A stretch of DNA of 64,000 nucleotides from Abditibacteriota bacterium. GTDB taxonomy: Bacteria > Armatimonadota > UBA5829. Below, piece by piece: positions 53,293-63,338 of the stretch. Both the position numbers and the translations under genes were made by a program. The notes beneath the pieces were generated by a model. That model ran no database searches. It worked only from the letters and a program-made list of their open reading frames with translations, and was not told the origin of the DNA. The stretch lies in the NCBI GenBank assembly GCA_017552965.1, contig JAFZNQ010000009.1, positions 1 through 64,000 on the forward strand, given 5' to 3'. Every line of letters starts with the position of its first letter. Positions within the stretch are counted from its first letter, which is position 1.

Positions 53293-53310
53293 CCGTTTAT
53301 TTGATATTAT
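53282..53310 (+). promoter_or_regulatory. Promoter of ppdK
   Basis: TTGCCT (53282-53287), 17-base spacer, TGATATTAT extended -10 (TATTAT 53305-53310). The -35 box lies within the preceding terminator stem. Confidence 0.82.
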
Positions 53311-53367
53311 ATAAGTGTATATACTTTACTTTGCGTATGCATACATTAATTCGGAGGAATGACTCTT

Positions 53368-56025
53368 ATGAGTAAAAAGCGTGTTTACCTTTTCAGAGAA
53401 GGTAACGCAACCATGCGAGACCTGCTGGGCGGCAAAGGTGCCAATCTTGCCGAGATGACCAATATCGGCTTGCCCGTACCTCCAGGCTTTACCATTACCA
53501 CAGAAACCTGTAACGACTACACCAAGCTGGGCAAGCTTCCCGACGGATTGTGGGAAGAAGTCATGGCGGCTCTCAAGGACGTTGAGGGCGCTATGGGCCG
53601 CAAGCTGGGCGACCCTGCAAATCCTCTGCTGGTGTCCGTCCGCTCCGGAGCCAAGTTTTCCATGCCCGGCATGATGGATACCGTTCTCAATCTGGGCCTC
53701 AATGACGAGACCTTGAAGGGCGTTATTTCCAATGGCGGCACCGAAAGATTTGCCTACGACTCCTACAGACGTTTCATCATGATGTTTTCCGACATCATCT
53801 TCTCGCCCGATTATCCCAAGTTGGCCAAGTCAAACTTTGAAGACATTTTTGACACCATCAAGGAAAAGGTGGGAGCCAAGTTTGATACCGAGGTGGATGC
53901 GGAAGGTCTCAAGGAGCTGGTAGTCCTGTACAAGCAGTATTTCAAGGACTGCACCGGCATGGATTTTCCTACCGATGTGTTTGAGCAGCTCAAGTACGCC
54001 ATCGAAGCCGTATTCAGAAGCTGGAACAACGAGAGAGCCATCATCTACAGAAACAGAGAAAAGATCTCCCACGACCTGGGCACCGCTGTCAACGTGCAGA
54101 CCATGGTCTTTGGCAACATGGGTGATGACTGCGGCACCGGCGTGGCCTTTACCAGAAACGCCGCTACCGGCGAGAGAAAGCTCTTCGGCGAGTTCCTGAG
54201 AAACGCTCAGGGCGAAGACGTAGTCGCCGGCGTAAGGACTCCTTCCGAGATCAGCCAGCTCAAGGACGAGTTCCCTGCCATATTTGACGAATTTGTCAAG
54301 CATGCCACCACTCTGGAAGATCATTACAGAGACATGCAGGACATAGAATTCACCATTCAGAAGGGCAAGCTGTTCATCCTGCAGTGCCGCAACGGTAAGA
54401 GGACCGGCGTGGCCGCCGTAAAGATCGCCATCGACATGGTCAACGAAGGCCGGATCAGCAAGGAAGAGGCCCTGCTCCGCGTGGAGCCCGTGGCTCTCGA
54501 GCAGCTGCTCCACCCCAGGATCAATATACCCAAGTCTGTGAAGCCCATAGCCACCGGCCTGAACGCCGGACCCGGCGGAGCCAGCGGTATCATCGCCCTG
54601 AACTCCGAGAAGGCTGCCGAGCTGAATGCCGCCGGCAAGAACGTCATTCTTGTCCGCAAGGAGACCAACCCCGACGACCTGTCCGGCATGCTGGCTTCCA
54701 AGGGCGTTCTCACCTCTCTGGGCGGACGCACCTCTCACGCTGCTCTGATAGCCAGACAGTACGGTATCCCCACCGTCTGCGGCTGCTCCGCAGTGAAGAT
54801 CAACGATGAAGAAGGCACCGTCACCATCGGCGACCTGGTCCTGAAGGAAGGCGTGGACGTCATCTCCATCGACGGTACAAAGGGCGACGTGTTCACTGGC
54901 GAATACAAGACCGAGCCCGTATCCATGACCGGTGATTTCGGCACCTTTATGAAGTGGGCCGACGAATACAGAAAGCTGGGCATCAGAGCCAACGCCGACA
55001 ACCCCGAGCATGCTGCCGAAGCAGTCAGACTGGGCGCCGAAGGCATCGGTCTCTGCCGCACCGAGCATATGTTCCTGGGCGACAGAGCCGCCTTGGTCCA
55101 GAAGATGATCCTGGCCGATGATGATGACACCCGCCAGAAGGCGCTGGACAACCTGATGCCTCTCCAGAAGGGAGACTTTTACGGCATGTTCAAGGCCATG
55201 GAAGGCAGACCCATCACCGTTCGTCTCATCGATCCTCCTCTCCACGAGTTCCTTCCCGACCACACCGAGCTGTCCGTGGAAGTTGCCGTGATGAAGGCCA
55301 CCGATCCCAACAACCCCGAGCTGCCCGAGAAGGAAGCTCTTCTGAAGAAGGTCAACGAGTATGCCGAGGCCAACCCCATGCTGGGTCTCCGCGGCTGCAG
55401 ACTGTCCATCTACTTCCCCGGCATAGTCAATATGCAGGTCGGCGCTATCATCGGCGCAGCCTGTGACATAGTCAAGGAAGGCGGCGAGGCTCATCCCGAG
55501 ATCATGGTCCCGCTGGTAGGCAGCGTCTCCGAGCTGACTTACATCAAGAAGCAGCTCATCGAAGTTGCCGAGCAGACCATCAAGGAAGCCGGAGTCAAGG
55601 TGGACTACAAGATCGGTACCATGATCGAGATCCCCAGAGCTGCTCTGACTGCCGACGAGGTGGCCAAGGAAGCCGATTTCTTCTCCTTCGGTACCAACGA
55701 CCTGACTCAGATGACCTATGGTCTGTCCAGAGACGACGCAGCCAAGTTCCTGCCTCTGTACATCTCCAAGCAGATCTACAAGACAGATCCTACCGACACC
55801 ATCGATCAGATCGGCGTAGGCAAGCTGATGGATATCTGCGTAAAGGCTGCCAAGAGCGTCAAGCCCAACATCAAGCTGGGTATCTGCGGCGAGCACGGCG
55901 GCGAGCCCGACTCCGTAAAGTTCTGCCACAAGGTAGGCCTGACTTACGTGTCCTGCTCTCCCAAGAGGATCCCTGTTGCCAGACTGGCTGCCGCTCAGGC
56001 TGCTATCGAGGAAAAGAAAGCTTAG
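53368..56025 (+). CDS. ppdK: Pyruvate, phosphate dikinase
   Basis: An 885-residue enzyme interconverting pyruvate, ATP and phosphate with PEP, AMP and diphosphate; in anaerobes it often works in glycolysis with PPi. The nucleotide-binding domain (GGKGANLAEMTNIGLPVPPGF) comes first, the phosphohistidine is in GGRTSHAALIAR near residue 450, and the PEP-binding barrel ends with FGTNDLTQMTYG and the active-site Cys in GICGEHGGEP. GGAGGA at 53353-53358 is nine bases from the ATG at 53368 and touches the ATG at 53359, so 53368 is the better start. Strong promoter and terminator fit high expression. Confidence 0.96.
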   Translation: MSKKRVYLFREGNATMRDLLGGKGANLAEMTNIGLPVPPGFTITTETCNDYTKLGKLPDGLWEEVMAALKDVEGAMGRKLGDPANPLLVSVRSGAKFSMPGMMDTVLNLGLNDETLKGVISNGGTERFAYDSYRRFIMMFSDIIFSPDYPKLAKSNFEDIFDTIKEKVGAKFDTEVDAEGLKELVVLYKQYFKDCTGMDFPTDVFEQLKYAIEAVFRSWNNERAIIYRNREKISHDLGTAVNVQTMVFGNMGDDCGTGVAFTRNAATGERKLFGEFLRNAQGEDVVAGVRTPSEISQLKDEFPAIFDEFVKHATTLEDHYRDMQDIEFTIQKGKLFILQCRNGKRTGVAAVKIAIDMVNEGRISKEEALLRVEPVALEQLLHPRINIPKSVKPIATGLNAGPGGASGIIALNSEKAAELNAAGKNVILVRKETNPDDLSGMLASKGVLTSLGGRTSHAALIARQYGIPTVCGCSAVKINDEEGTVTIGDLVLKEGVDVISIDGTKGDVFTGEYKTEPVSMTGDFGTFMKWADEYRKLGIRANADNPEHAAEAVRLGAEGIGLCRTEHMFLGDRAALVQKMILADDDDTRQKALDNLMPLQKGDFYGMFKAMEGRPITVRLIDPPLHEFLPDHTELSVEVAVMKATDPNNPELPEKEALLKKVNEYAEANPMLGLRGCRLSIYFPGIVNMQVGAIIGAACDIVKEGGEAHPEIMVPLVGSVSELTYIKKQLIEVAEQTIKEAGVKVDYKIGTMIEIPRAALTADEVAKEADFFSFGTNDLTQMTYGLSRDDAAKFLPLYISKQIYKTDPTDTIDQIGVGKLMDICVKAAKSVKPNIKLGICGEHGGEPDSVKFCHKVGLTYVSCSPKRIPVARLAAAQAAIEEKKA

Positions 56026-56042
56026 CTTTCTCTGAAACTATC

Positions 56043-56077
56043 AAACAGCAGATCAGACATGATCTGCTGTTTTTTTT
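56043..56077 (+). terminator. Strong terminator after ppdK
   Basis: A perfect 13-bp stem (56043-56055 with 56060-56072), 4-base GACA loop and an uninterrupted T-run to 56077, 17 bases after the stop. Confidence 0.95.
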
Positions 56078-56117
56078 ATGTAGAATAATGGGGTCAAGTT
56101 GCGTGTAAGGGATACCG

Positions 56118-58457
56118 TCAGGAGTCTTCTGTTTTGCTCACAGACAATCTCAGGGAGGAGTTGGCCGGCACGGTGACTCCTATCCCCTTTTCCAGCTCTT
56201 CGGACGAATACACGCGGGACGTACCAGATTCGGTCACCATATATCTCCCCTGCTCCAAATGCTTCAGAGACAGCGATACACTTCTCTTTTTACCGGTCTT
56301 GTTTATGAGCAGCATGTCTCTGTGTATTCTCACCTCGCCAGAGAAAAAGGCAGCGTCCGGACAGACTGCCGTGACCATGTCATCGGAGACTGAGTGGAGC
56401 CCGTGCAGCATGACGTTTTCGATCATTATGGGACCGCCCATATACTGGGCATAGCTGTCAGCCTGGGGAATGAGCTCCAGAGGGATATATTTGTACAGGG
56501 CATCTTTTTCGGGATGATGAGCTCCGTAGGCATAGAGATGCCTCCTGTCTGCCAGCACCAGCATGGACTCCAGAGCGGGCACAGACCTGTAACGGAGCAG
56601 CCGGCAAGCCAGATACAGAGGCTCCATGGTCTCCAGAGAGCTGACGCACACATAGTCAAACTCCCCCAGATACGAGGCGTGGGCAAAGCCTGTCTCCCGG
56701 CCGTTTTCGTCCCTCAGATGGTATGCGAGCAGGAGCAAAATGACGTGGTCTTCGGCTTTGTCCAGATAACTCTCGTTTCCGGTGATCTCATACATTTTTA
56801 CGTTGGCAGCTGCGGCAAAGCCAAAGCCGTTTGGCTTGGGTATCTCGCAGAGGGTATAAAACAGAGACGGTCTGTCCAAAAAGCCGTTGATGCGTTCGAG
56901 CTGTTTTGCCGCGCTGTCAAACAGGTCCTTGCCTCCCGTCTCTTCGTATTGCAGCAGGGACAACAGGCAAAACACGGAGTTGGTCCCGGGATATTCCGTA
57001 TGACTGCCCCGGACCTGCTCCGACACGGTAAAGGCGGTCTCTTTGGTGAGTCTGTACCAGGTCCTGTCCTTGTCATTCCAGTGCTCACCCAGTGAGAGAT
57101 TGGCGTCCAGCAGATATTTGCGTCCGTAGTCCATCAGACCCTCAAACACCTGCCTGACCCCCTTGTCGCCCGTGAGCTTCGCTATATTATACAGGCTCCA
57201 GGCCCCCATATCATATATGCTCCACATGCTGGACCAGTGTATATCATATCCCGCTTCCCGGGTCCAGAACTCATTGAAAAAGCCCTCGCTGCCGTGAGAA
57301 GCCCACCCCGGGAAATCTATATCCTTCAGTCTCCCGAGATAAAAATCATAGGCCTGACTGTTTTCTGTGGCCCGGGCGTAATACAGGAGGCCTGCAAGGA
57401 CAGATGCGGAGCCTGTGCTCACCACGTTTCCCGGTCCGTGGGACATGGTATCCTTCACCGGAGCGGAATACCAGCCCTTGCCTGCGACGTATCTGTCGCC
57501 TGCATTCTCCGTATCCGTGTCCCCAAACTCCCGAAGCTGCGCTTCTCCACTGCTATCCCAATCCCCGGGGGAACGGGAGACGCTGCCGGGACGGGCTGCC
57601 ATATCCAATGCGGGAGAAAGATACTGCTTTTCAAAGGCGTATATATCCTCTGCTCTCCGGGCATATAATGCAAACCTCAGCCGGTGTTTATCTCCTGCAG
57701 CAAAGGAAGTGGTCTCAGGGTAATATCTGAATGGGATATCCGGGAACATGTCCGGCATATGCTTGTAATTCCAGTAATAGTGCTTCATCCCGGGATCGCT
57801 GTTGGGGTCCATGGAGGACAGACGGAAAGTCACATGCTCCTTTTCTTCGTCAAACACGAAGTATTTGCCGTCTCCGTCGGAGAGCTGTGTATCGTCATAT
57901 ATCAAAAGTCCGACCTTGCCGGCAGCCGAGCCGAAAAAGGTCCATATCAGAGGATACCCCCGGTTGACCAACACGGGATCGGATGAAGGCGCGAGAGCGT
58001 TGATGTAGTGGATGTGAGCATCGGGAGAGCCGCTCCCCGGCATGGAGCTCCAGACGGCACGGGGGCAGGAAGCAGCCTCTCTGTCTCTGTCAAAGGCATA
58101 GCCCAGCTCCCAATTAAGCATATCCAGCGGCTGGCTCTTGTCATAATAGCACCGGCCTTCATAATCTATACGAGCTCCCCGCGAGTCGCATTGTCCGGAA
58201 AACCTTATGCCTGTGATGCTGCCCTGACGAAACGGCTCTGCCCGGGTAACATATAAAGGCTCTCCGTCCAGCATCAGCAGGGCGCCTTTGTCCGGAGCCA
58301 CACAGGGGGCTCCGTCCAGCTCCATGGGTCCGACCTTATATACGCCATCCTGCCTTGTAAAAGAGATGGATGAATGTCCGCTGCCGATACGCAGCGAGTC
58401 CGAAGCAGCAAGGCACAGAGGCAGCATCAGCAACAGAAGAGCAGCGAAAGCCCTCAT
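56118..58457 (-). CDS. Secreted protein of unknown family, probable glycan-active
   Basis: A 779-residue exported protein (signal core about residues 4-17, cleavage near CLA). Residues 20 to about 290 are beta-rich and the middle from about 330 is helical with Trp/Tyr/Gly-rich hairpins (SASVLAGLLYYARATENSQ, WSIYDMGAWSLYNIAKLTGD) as in alpha/alpha-barrel sugar enzymes; the end returns to beta structure. No family or catalytic residues could be named. It is last in a four-gene minus operon and its ATG overlaps the stop of the GH42-like gene (ATGA), so the two proteins very likely work together. Confidence 0.55.
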   Translation of the reverse strand: MRAFAALLLLMLPLCLAASDSLRIGSGHSSISFTRQDGVYKVGPMELDGAPCVAPDKGALLMLDGEPLYVTRAEPFRQGSITGIRFSGQCDSRGARIDYEGRCYYDKSQPLDMLNWELGYAFDRDREAASCPRAVWSSMPGSGSPDAHIHYINALAPSSDPVLVNRGYPLIWTFFGSAAGKVGLLIYDDTQLSDGDGKYFVFDEEKEHVTFRLSSMDPNSDPGMKHYYWNYKHMPDMFPDIPFRYYPETTSFAAGDKHRLRFALYARRAEDIYAFEKQYLSPALDMAARPGSVSRSPGDWDSSGEAQLREFGDTDTENAGDRYVAGKGWYSAPVKDTMSHGPGNVVSTGSASVLAGLLYYARATENSQAYDFYLGRLKDIDFPGWASHGSEGFFNEFWTREAGYDIHWSSMWSIYDMGAWSLYNIAKLTGDKGVRQVFEGLMDYGRKYLLDANLSLGEHWNDKDRTWYRLTKETAFTVSEQVRGSHTEYPGTNSVFCLLSLLQYEETGGKDLFDSAAKQLERINGFLDRPSLFYTLCEIPKPNGFGFAAAANVKMYEITGNESYLDKAEDHVILLLLAYHLRDENGRETGFAHASYLGEFDYVCVSSLETMEPLYLACRLLRYRSVPALESMLVLADRRHLYAYGAHHPEKDALYKYIPLELIPQADSYAQYMGGPIMIENVMLHGLHSVSDDMVTAVCPDAAFFSGEVRIHRDMLLINKTGKKRSVSLSLKHLEQGRYMVTESGTSRVYSSEELEKGIGVTVPANSSLRLSVSKTEDS

Positions 58458-61168
58458 CTTCCTTCTTCTTTTATCTTCAGAACGGACCGGTCTGTGACGA
58501 AGCTGCGTTTGGCCGCCGCGGCGTCTCTGAAGCTGTCGTCAGGCTGTCGGACGTCCCGGGTCCTGGCAGCCCTGTTTTCGGGGGTGTTCATGCTCTCGGC
58601 GAGCTTTTTTACAAACAGCTTCATTTCCCGGCGCTGGGTCTCAAATACAATGCCGTCGCATTCGAAGTCCTCCCAGGTTGCTCCGGGAACACCGCCGGCT
58701 TCATACAGGGCCTTCCACCAGGGAAATACCGCCGTGAGACAGTGCATCATCACTCCCTTTGCCGGCTCCGGCAGATTGTAGGTCACGTCATAATCATATC
58801 CGTATCTGTCATTGACGGCTATGTCCCTCATGTGGTCAAACTGAGGCAGCTGTATGGGTATGATACCCTGACTGACTCCGAGGGTGGTCAGATAGGTGAT
58901 CTCATCCGGCGTATACGGCATAGTCACGTAGTCGGAGTGAAACTTCACCGTGTCCGACTGCTGCAACGCCTCGGCAATGACGGCAGCCCTGCGCTGACTG
59001 TAATACACGTGTCTGATATGAGGATTCGGACTCTCGGGGTCCAGACCGCTGACCAGATAATTGCCGCCCTCTGTGCGGATGCATATGGCTGCGCCGGGTA
59101 TCTGCTTTCGCACCTCCCGGAGCGTATCGCTGTAGTTCTGCACTCTCACCAGGGATCTGAACAGGTCAAAGTCCTCCATGGCAGGCGTCCAGTCATGAAA
59201 GATACGGGACCTGTCATAGTATTCGTATTGGTGTCCGAACCTGTTGGGCGTGGCGTCCTTTTCGGGGTCTATGTCATCAAAGGAGGCGTAGGCGGAGCCC
59301 CAGGCGTCGTTCAGCCGGCTGATGGAGACGTATTTGCTTCTGAGCCAGTTCCTGAAGGCTGTAAGCGTGGCAGCGCCGATAGGATATCTGATGTTGATAT
59401 CCATACGCATCCAGCCTCTGGTGTCCTCCACGTCAAAGGGTACTGCGCCGTCCTCGGTCTGAAAATAGAGATCTCCCCACCTTTTGAACTGATACATCCA
59501 CAGAGCGCTGTTGGCAGCAGGCAGCAAGGGCTCGTCGTAGGATATCTCCATAAAGCTGGACCTCTCCAGAGTGGCGTGGGAGCCTGTGAGCCAGTTGTAC
59601 ACCTCCTCCACGGAAAAACGGTTGAAGGGATATTGACCCCAGCCGTTGACCATAAAGCCTTCTTCCCTTGCGATATCCAGAAAATACTTCATGGCGTCTC
59701 CGTTCTGATTGCATTCTTCGGTAGGCTGGCTGTATATATACGGCCCCTTGATAAAGTCATAGAGCCAGGGCATGGCCGTCAGTCCCAGCACGTTGACGCC
59801 GCACTCCTTCATGACCCTCATGTTTTGCCATATGTGTTTTTCGGGATACGGAGTATGGTGGACGTGATTGCGCATGTCAGCCATGTTCTGGGTGTATATC
59901 ACCGGATATCTGACCTCGTCTTTCACCAGCTGGTATTTGTGGTCGGGCAGGTAGTTCACCGAAAGAGAGGAGTCTGACACCGAGACAGGTATCTGGACGC
60001 CGGCTGTCTTCATGGCTTCGTCGGTGAGCTTCACGGTGATATATTTGGCCCAGGGCGCCATCTGCAGATATATAGTGCCCTTTATATTGCCGCGGGCGTC
60101 TCTTTCGCAGCGCTCCGTGTCTCCGAATATCACCATGCTGCTCATGAACTCTTCGAAATAATGGAGCCACCGCGGGATCTTGTTGAAGGCTGCCGGGTCT
60201 TTGGCCGATTCGTCCCGGTCCGAATAGAGTGTGACGATATCCTTTACGGGAGTGATGACCCGCTCCTCTGACACGGTAAAGGGCTGCTCAAAATATGCCA
60301 TGCCTTTTCCGGACCATTGGTTCAGCAGAGGCTCGTCTATATCCCTGTACCATCGATAGATAAAGTTCAGCCTGACCTTGTATTCTCCTGGATACAGACC
60401 CAGATTCTGAGGCGTCTTTCCGTCCGCCTCTCCCCGGCAGCTGTTGAAGGAAAACCACACGTCCTGGGATTCGCCGGGATACAGATATTTGTCTATCCTG
60501 CCGTATTTGTTGTACAGGTCCCCCACCGGCTCCCACTTACCCTCATTTGTCAGTCGGTACAGCTCGGCCATATAACACCAGCCGCCCCACCCTTCCGGGT
60601 CCAGTATGGTGTCTCCGTTGTTGGTAAAGGAGTATCTGAACCACACTATATCTCCGGCCTCTATGGTGCCTGACCGCAAAAAGGGCCTGCGTTTGAAATT
60701 GGGATATTTGCCGGGGTCGTCGGAGAGGTCCGGCATCATGATGTTGCGGACGCCGGGCAGGAGATCTGCGGTCATAGTACCGAGAAACCGGGGCCTGACG
60801 CTCAGCTTGCCGGGAATATTCAGGTCAAAGAAGGTGCCCGGGTGCTTTTTCTCGAAGCAGTTGACAGACAATGCGGTCCTGCCCCTGAGACCTATGGGAC
60901 TGATGGAATAATCGATGGGGACCACAGAGTAAGCCCGGCATTTTTTCGGCGCGGATATATTGACAGATGCGCCTCCAAAGGAAAAGGATGTATGAGTCAC
61001 AGGCCCGTCCACCGACAGAGTACCGGCGCGCTTGGCATATCTGGAGAGCGGATCGTATATGAGACCGCCGTAGTCGTGAATGGGATATTTGTCCACGGGA
61101 GCGGGCCCGGCAGCCCGGACGCCCGCCCCCAGTATGAGTAAGATCGCTGCGAATAAAAGATACTTCAT
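58454..61168 (-). CDS. Secreted GH42-like TIM-barrel glycosidase
   Basis: A 904-residue exported protein (signal peptide about residues 1-19, cleavage near VRA). After a beta-rich N-terminal half of roughly 400 residues, the C-terminal half resembles GH42-type beta-galactosidase barrels: LTAFRNWLRSKYVSISRLND followed by AWGSAYASFDDID is close to the family FxxWLxxKYgsixxLNxAW motif, and SSFMEISYDEPLLP could hold an acid residue. The donor sugar is unknown. There is no obvious Shine-Dalgarno site. It lies 18 bases after the metallophosphatase copy and overlaps the following gene by four bases. Confidence 0.6.
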   Translation of the reverse strand: MKYLLFAAILLILGAGVRAAGPAPVDKYPIHDYGGLIYDPLSRYAKRAGTLSVDGPVTHTSFSFGGASVNISAPKKCRAYSVVPIDYSISPIGLRGRTALSVNCFEKKHPGTFFDLNIPGKLSVRPRFLGTMTADLLPGVRNIMMPDLSDDPGKYPNFKRRPFLRSGTIEAGDIVWFRYSFTNNGDTILDPEGWGGWCYMAELYRLTNEGKWEPVGDLYNKYGRIDKYLYPGESQDVWFSFNSCRGEADGKTPQNLGLYPGEYKVRLNFIYRWYRDIDEPLLNQWSGKGMAYFEQPFTVSEERVITPVKDIVTLYSDRDESAKDPAAFNKIPRWLHYFEEFMSSMVIFGDTERCERDARGNIKGTIYLQMAPWAKYITVKLTDEAMKTAGVQIPVSVSDSSLSVNYLPDHKYQLVKDEVRYPVIYTQNMADMRNHVHHTPYPEKHIWQNMRVMKECGVNVLGLTAMPWLYDFIKGPYIYSQPTEECNQNGDAMKYFLDIAREEGFMVNGWGQYPFNRFSVEEVYNWLTGSHATLERSSFMEISYDEPLLPAANSALWMYQFKRWGDLYFQTEDGAVPFDVEDTRGWMRMDINIRYPIGAATLTAFRNWLRSKYVSISRLNDAWGSAYASFDDIDPEKDATPNRFGHQYEYYDRSRIFHDWTPAMEDFDLFRSLVRVQNYSDTLREVRKQIPGAAICIRTEGGNYLVSGLDPESPNPHIRHVYYSQRRAAVIAEALQQSDTVKFHSDYVTMPYTPDEITYLTTLGVSQGIIPIQLPQFDHMRDIAVNDRYGYDYDVTYNLPEPAKGVMMHCLTAVFPWWKALYEAGGVPGATWEDFECDGIVFETQRREMKLFVKKLAESMNTPENRAARTRDVRQPDDSFRDAAAAKRSFVTDRSVLKIKEEGR

Positions 61169-61186
61169 AGTATATGTGAGTGTCTG

Positions 61187-62173
61187 CTAATAGTGAAATT
61201 GTCTGTCGGCTCCTGCGCCGATACGCTTCATGTATATCATGCGGCTGTCGGTATTAATGGTGACTACGTCGAATACCACTTCGTTTATAGTCCCTCTGGG
61301 ACGAAGGGGCTGTCTGGGGTCCCAATAGGAAGCCTGCCCCTCGCCTGCGTCGCATGTGGTGGCGATCACAGGATAACCGACCTCGCTGTATATATTGAAA
61401 TCGGTGTGGTTGTGTCCGCAGAACACGCCTATAAAGTCGGCCCTGGTCTTGCCATAGAGGCTGTCCAGCACTGCTTTTACCCTTTTGCCGTCTTCATGCA
61501 TTCCCGGAGGCCTGATGCCCTTGGAGGCTTCGCCGCCTCTCAGGAATATATGCTCCACCAACACCACGTGCCAGCCTGCAGGCGCAGATTTGATCTGCTT
61601 TTTGAGGTAGTCCAGCTGATCCTTTTCCACGAAGATAGAGTATTCGTCGCCGGTATCCAGGAATATATGTCTGATCTTCGACTTTTTGTTGTCCCAGACA
61701 AAATACATGTGGTCGCCGTTGGTAAAGCTCTTCCCGGAATACTTTCTTACCAGGGATATAAAATCGATATCGGGTATCTTTTCATGTCCCTGATAATTGG
61801 TGTCGTGATTGCCTCTCAGTATGATGGGATCGGTGAAAGGAAACAGAGACACGTATTTTTCCATGACCTCCAGACCGGAGGCGGCAGTTCCGTGGGCGGT
61901 CATGTAGTCGCCGTCCATGATCACCTGATCGATGCCGGTCTGCGCCATGACTTCACGGATGACGAGGGGGGACATAAATGAGTTGTTGGGCACGTGCAGG
62001 TCGGTGATAAAAATAAAGGTCTCGCCGTGCCCCGCAGCCTTTTTCATATCTGCCTTTATATCCGCTATCTTCCCGGGAAGATAGTTCTTCCAGTATTCGG
62101 GCAATTCCTGGGCAAACGAACAGGCCGAGATCATCACCGAGATGAGCATGGACCACAAAAGGATCTTCATCAT
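61187..62173 (-). CDS. Calcineurin-like metallophosphatase, possible lipoprotein (copy 2)
   Basis: A 328-residue member of the calcineurin-like phosphoesterase family. Metal ligands are present: FITDLHVP (DxH), GDY, RGNHDTN, a His in VLVEHIF and the CGHNHTDF pair. The N-terminus ends ISACSFAQ, compatible with a lipobox, so it may be lipid-anchored. It is strongly similar along its whole length to the next gene. AAGGAGC precedes the tandem ATGs, and an extended -10 promoter (TGCTATAAT) sits in the gap. The substrate may be a phosphorylated sugar, a nucleotide or a phosphodiester. Confidence 0.85.
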   Translation of the reverse strand: MMKILLWSMLISVMISACSFAQELPEYWKNYLPGKIADIKADMKKAAGHGETFIFITDLHVPNNSFMSPLVIREVMAQTGIDQVIMDGDYMTAHGTAASGLEVMEKYVSLFPFTDPIILRGNHDTNYQGHEKIPDIDFISLVRKYSGKSFTNGDHMYFVWDNKKSKIRHIFLDTGDEYSIFVEKDQLDYLKKQIKSAPAGWHVVLVEHIFLRGGEASKGIRPPGMHEDGKRVKAVLDSLYGKTRADFIGVFCGHNHTDFNIYSEVGYPVIATTCDAGEGQASYWDPRQPLRPRGTINEVVFDVVTINTDSRMIYMKRIGAGADRQFHY

Positions 62174-62245
62174 ATACTTTAGCTCCTTGTTATCTGTCCG
62201 GCGGAGCGGACTCTCCTGCCGGACGACATAGTTTTTAACAATTCA

Positions 62246-62254
62246 ATTATAGCA
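62246..62254 (-). promoter_or_regulatory. Extended -10 promoter inside the minus operon
   Basis: Minus-strand TGC plus perfect TATAAT (62246-62251). It could make transcription of the 61187-56118 genes partly independent of the first gene. Confidence 0.72.
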
Positions 62255-62272
62255 CTTTTTTCGGGATAATGG

Positions 62273-63259
62273 TCAATAGCGGAACTGTCTGTCGACTCCG
62301 GCTCCTATCCTCTTCATATATATCATCCGGCTGTCGGTATCTATGGTGACCACGTCAAAGGCCGACTCGTGAATGGTGCCCCGGGGCCTCAGAGGCTGCC
62401 GGGGGTCCCAATAGGAGGCCTGTATCTCCCCCGAGTCACAGGTGGTGGCTATGATGGGATAGCCCGCCTCGCTGTACATATGAAAATCCGTGTGGTTGTG
62501 TCCGCAGAACACCCCTATGATATCGGCCCGGGTCTTGCCGTACAGGCGGTCAAGCACCGCCTTTACCCTCCTGCCATCTTCATACAGACCGGGCGCGACA
62601 ATCCCCTTTGCAGCTTCCTGTCCCCTGAGAAATATATGCAGGAATACTGCCGCGTGCCAGCCCTTGGGAGCCGACTTTATCTGCTGCTCCAGATAGCGGA
62701 GCTGATCCTCTTCCACGAACTTGTTGTTGTCGTCTCCCGTGTCCAGAAATATATGCCTGATCCGGGAGCGTTTGTCGTCCAGAGCAAAATACATCCTGTC
62801 GCCGTTGGTGTAGCTCCGGCGGGAATACTTTCTGACCAGAGACAAAAACTGCTCGTCCGTGACAGCCTGATAGCCCACGTAATTGGTGTCGTGATTGCCT
62901 CTCAGGACCACAGGATCGGTAAAAGAAAAGAGTGACAGATATTTTTCCATGGTCTCAAGGCCTGTTTTTGCAGTGGCGTGAGCATTCATATAATCCCCTG
63001 CCATTATCACCCAGTCAATGCCTGTCCGGTCCATGACTTCTCTGATGAGAGACGGAGACATCATGGAGTTGTGAGGAACGTGTATATCGGTAATGAATAC
63101 AAAGGTCTCGCCGTGTCCCGCAGCTTTTTTCATATCGGCTCTGATCTCGGCGACTCTGCCGGGCAGATAGTCCGCCCAATAGCCTGGCAGCTCTGCGGCG
63201 GCCGAGAGATATGAGAGGAGTGTGAGGACAGCGGCTGCAGCAATGGATCTGGTGATCAT
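62273..63259 (-). CDS. Secreted calcineurin-like metallophosphatase (copy 1)
   Basis: A 328-residue paralogue of the gene that follows it. The motif set is the same: FITDIHVP, GDYMNAHA, RGNHDTNYVG, His in FLHIF and CGHNHTDF. Its signal peptide ends LSAAAE, suited to type I cleavage, so unlike copy 2 it should be released rather than lipid-anchored. The PRQPLRPRGTI segment near the C-terminus is shared and could serve as a family marker. GGAG lies before the ATG and a TTGACT-18-TATAAT promoter lies upstream. The substrate is unknown. Confidence 0.85.
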   Translation of the reverse strand: MITRSIAAAAVLTLLSYLSAAAELPGYWADYLPGRVAEIRADMKKAAGHGETFVFITDIHVPHNSMMSPSLIREVMDRTGIDWVIMAGDYMNAHATAKTGLETMEKYLSLFSFTDPVVLRGNHDTNYVGYQAVTDEQFLSLVRKYSRRSYTNGDRMYFALDDKRSRIRHIFLDTGDDNNKFVEEDQLRYLEQQIKSAPKGWHAAVFLHIFLRGQEAAKGIVAPGLYEDGRRVKAVLDRLYGKTRADIIGVFCGHNHTDFHMYSEAGYPIIATTCDSGEIQASYWDPRQPLRPRGTIHESAFDVVTIDTDSRMIYMKRIGAGVDRQFRY

Positions 63260-63288
63260 AGTGTTCTCCCTGGATCTTTGTCAGATTT

Positions 63289-63318
63289 ATTATAATGCCC
63301 GCGCAGACGAAAAGTCAA
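63289..63318 (-). promoter_or_regulatory. Promoter of the metallophosphatase/glycosidase operon
   Basis: Minus-strand TTGACT (63313-63318), 18-base spacer, TATAAT (63289-63294). This is one of the few promoters here without a TG extension. Confidence 0.75.
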
Positions 63319-63338
63319 ACCGGGACGGGGCTCCGCCG

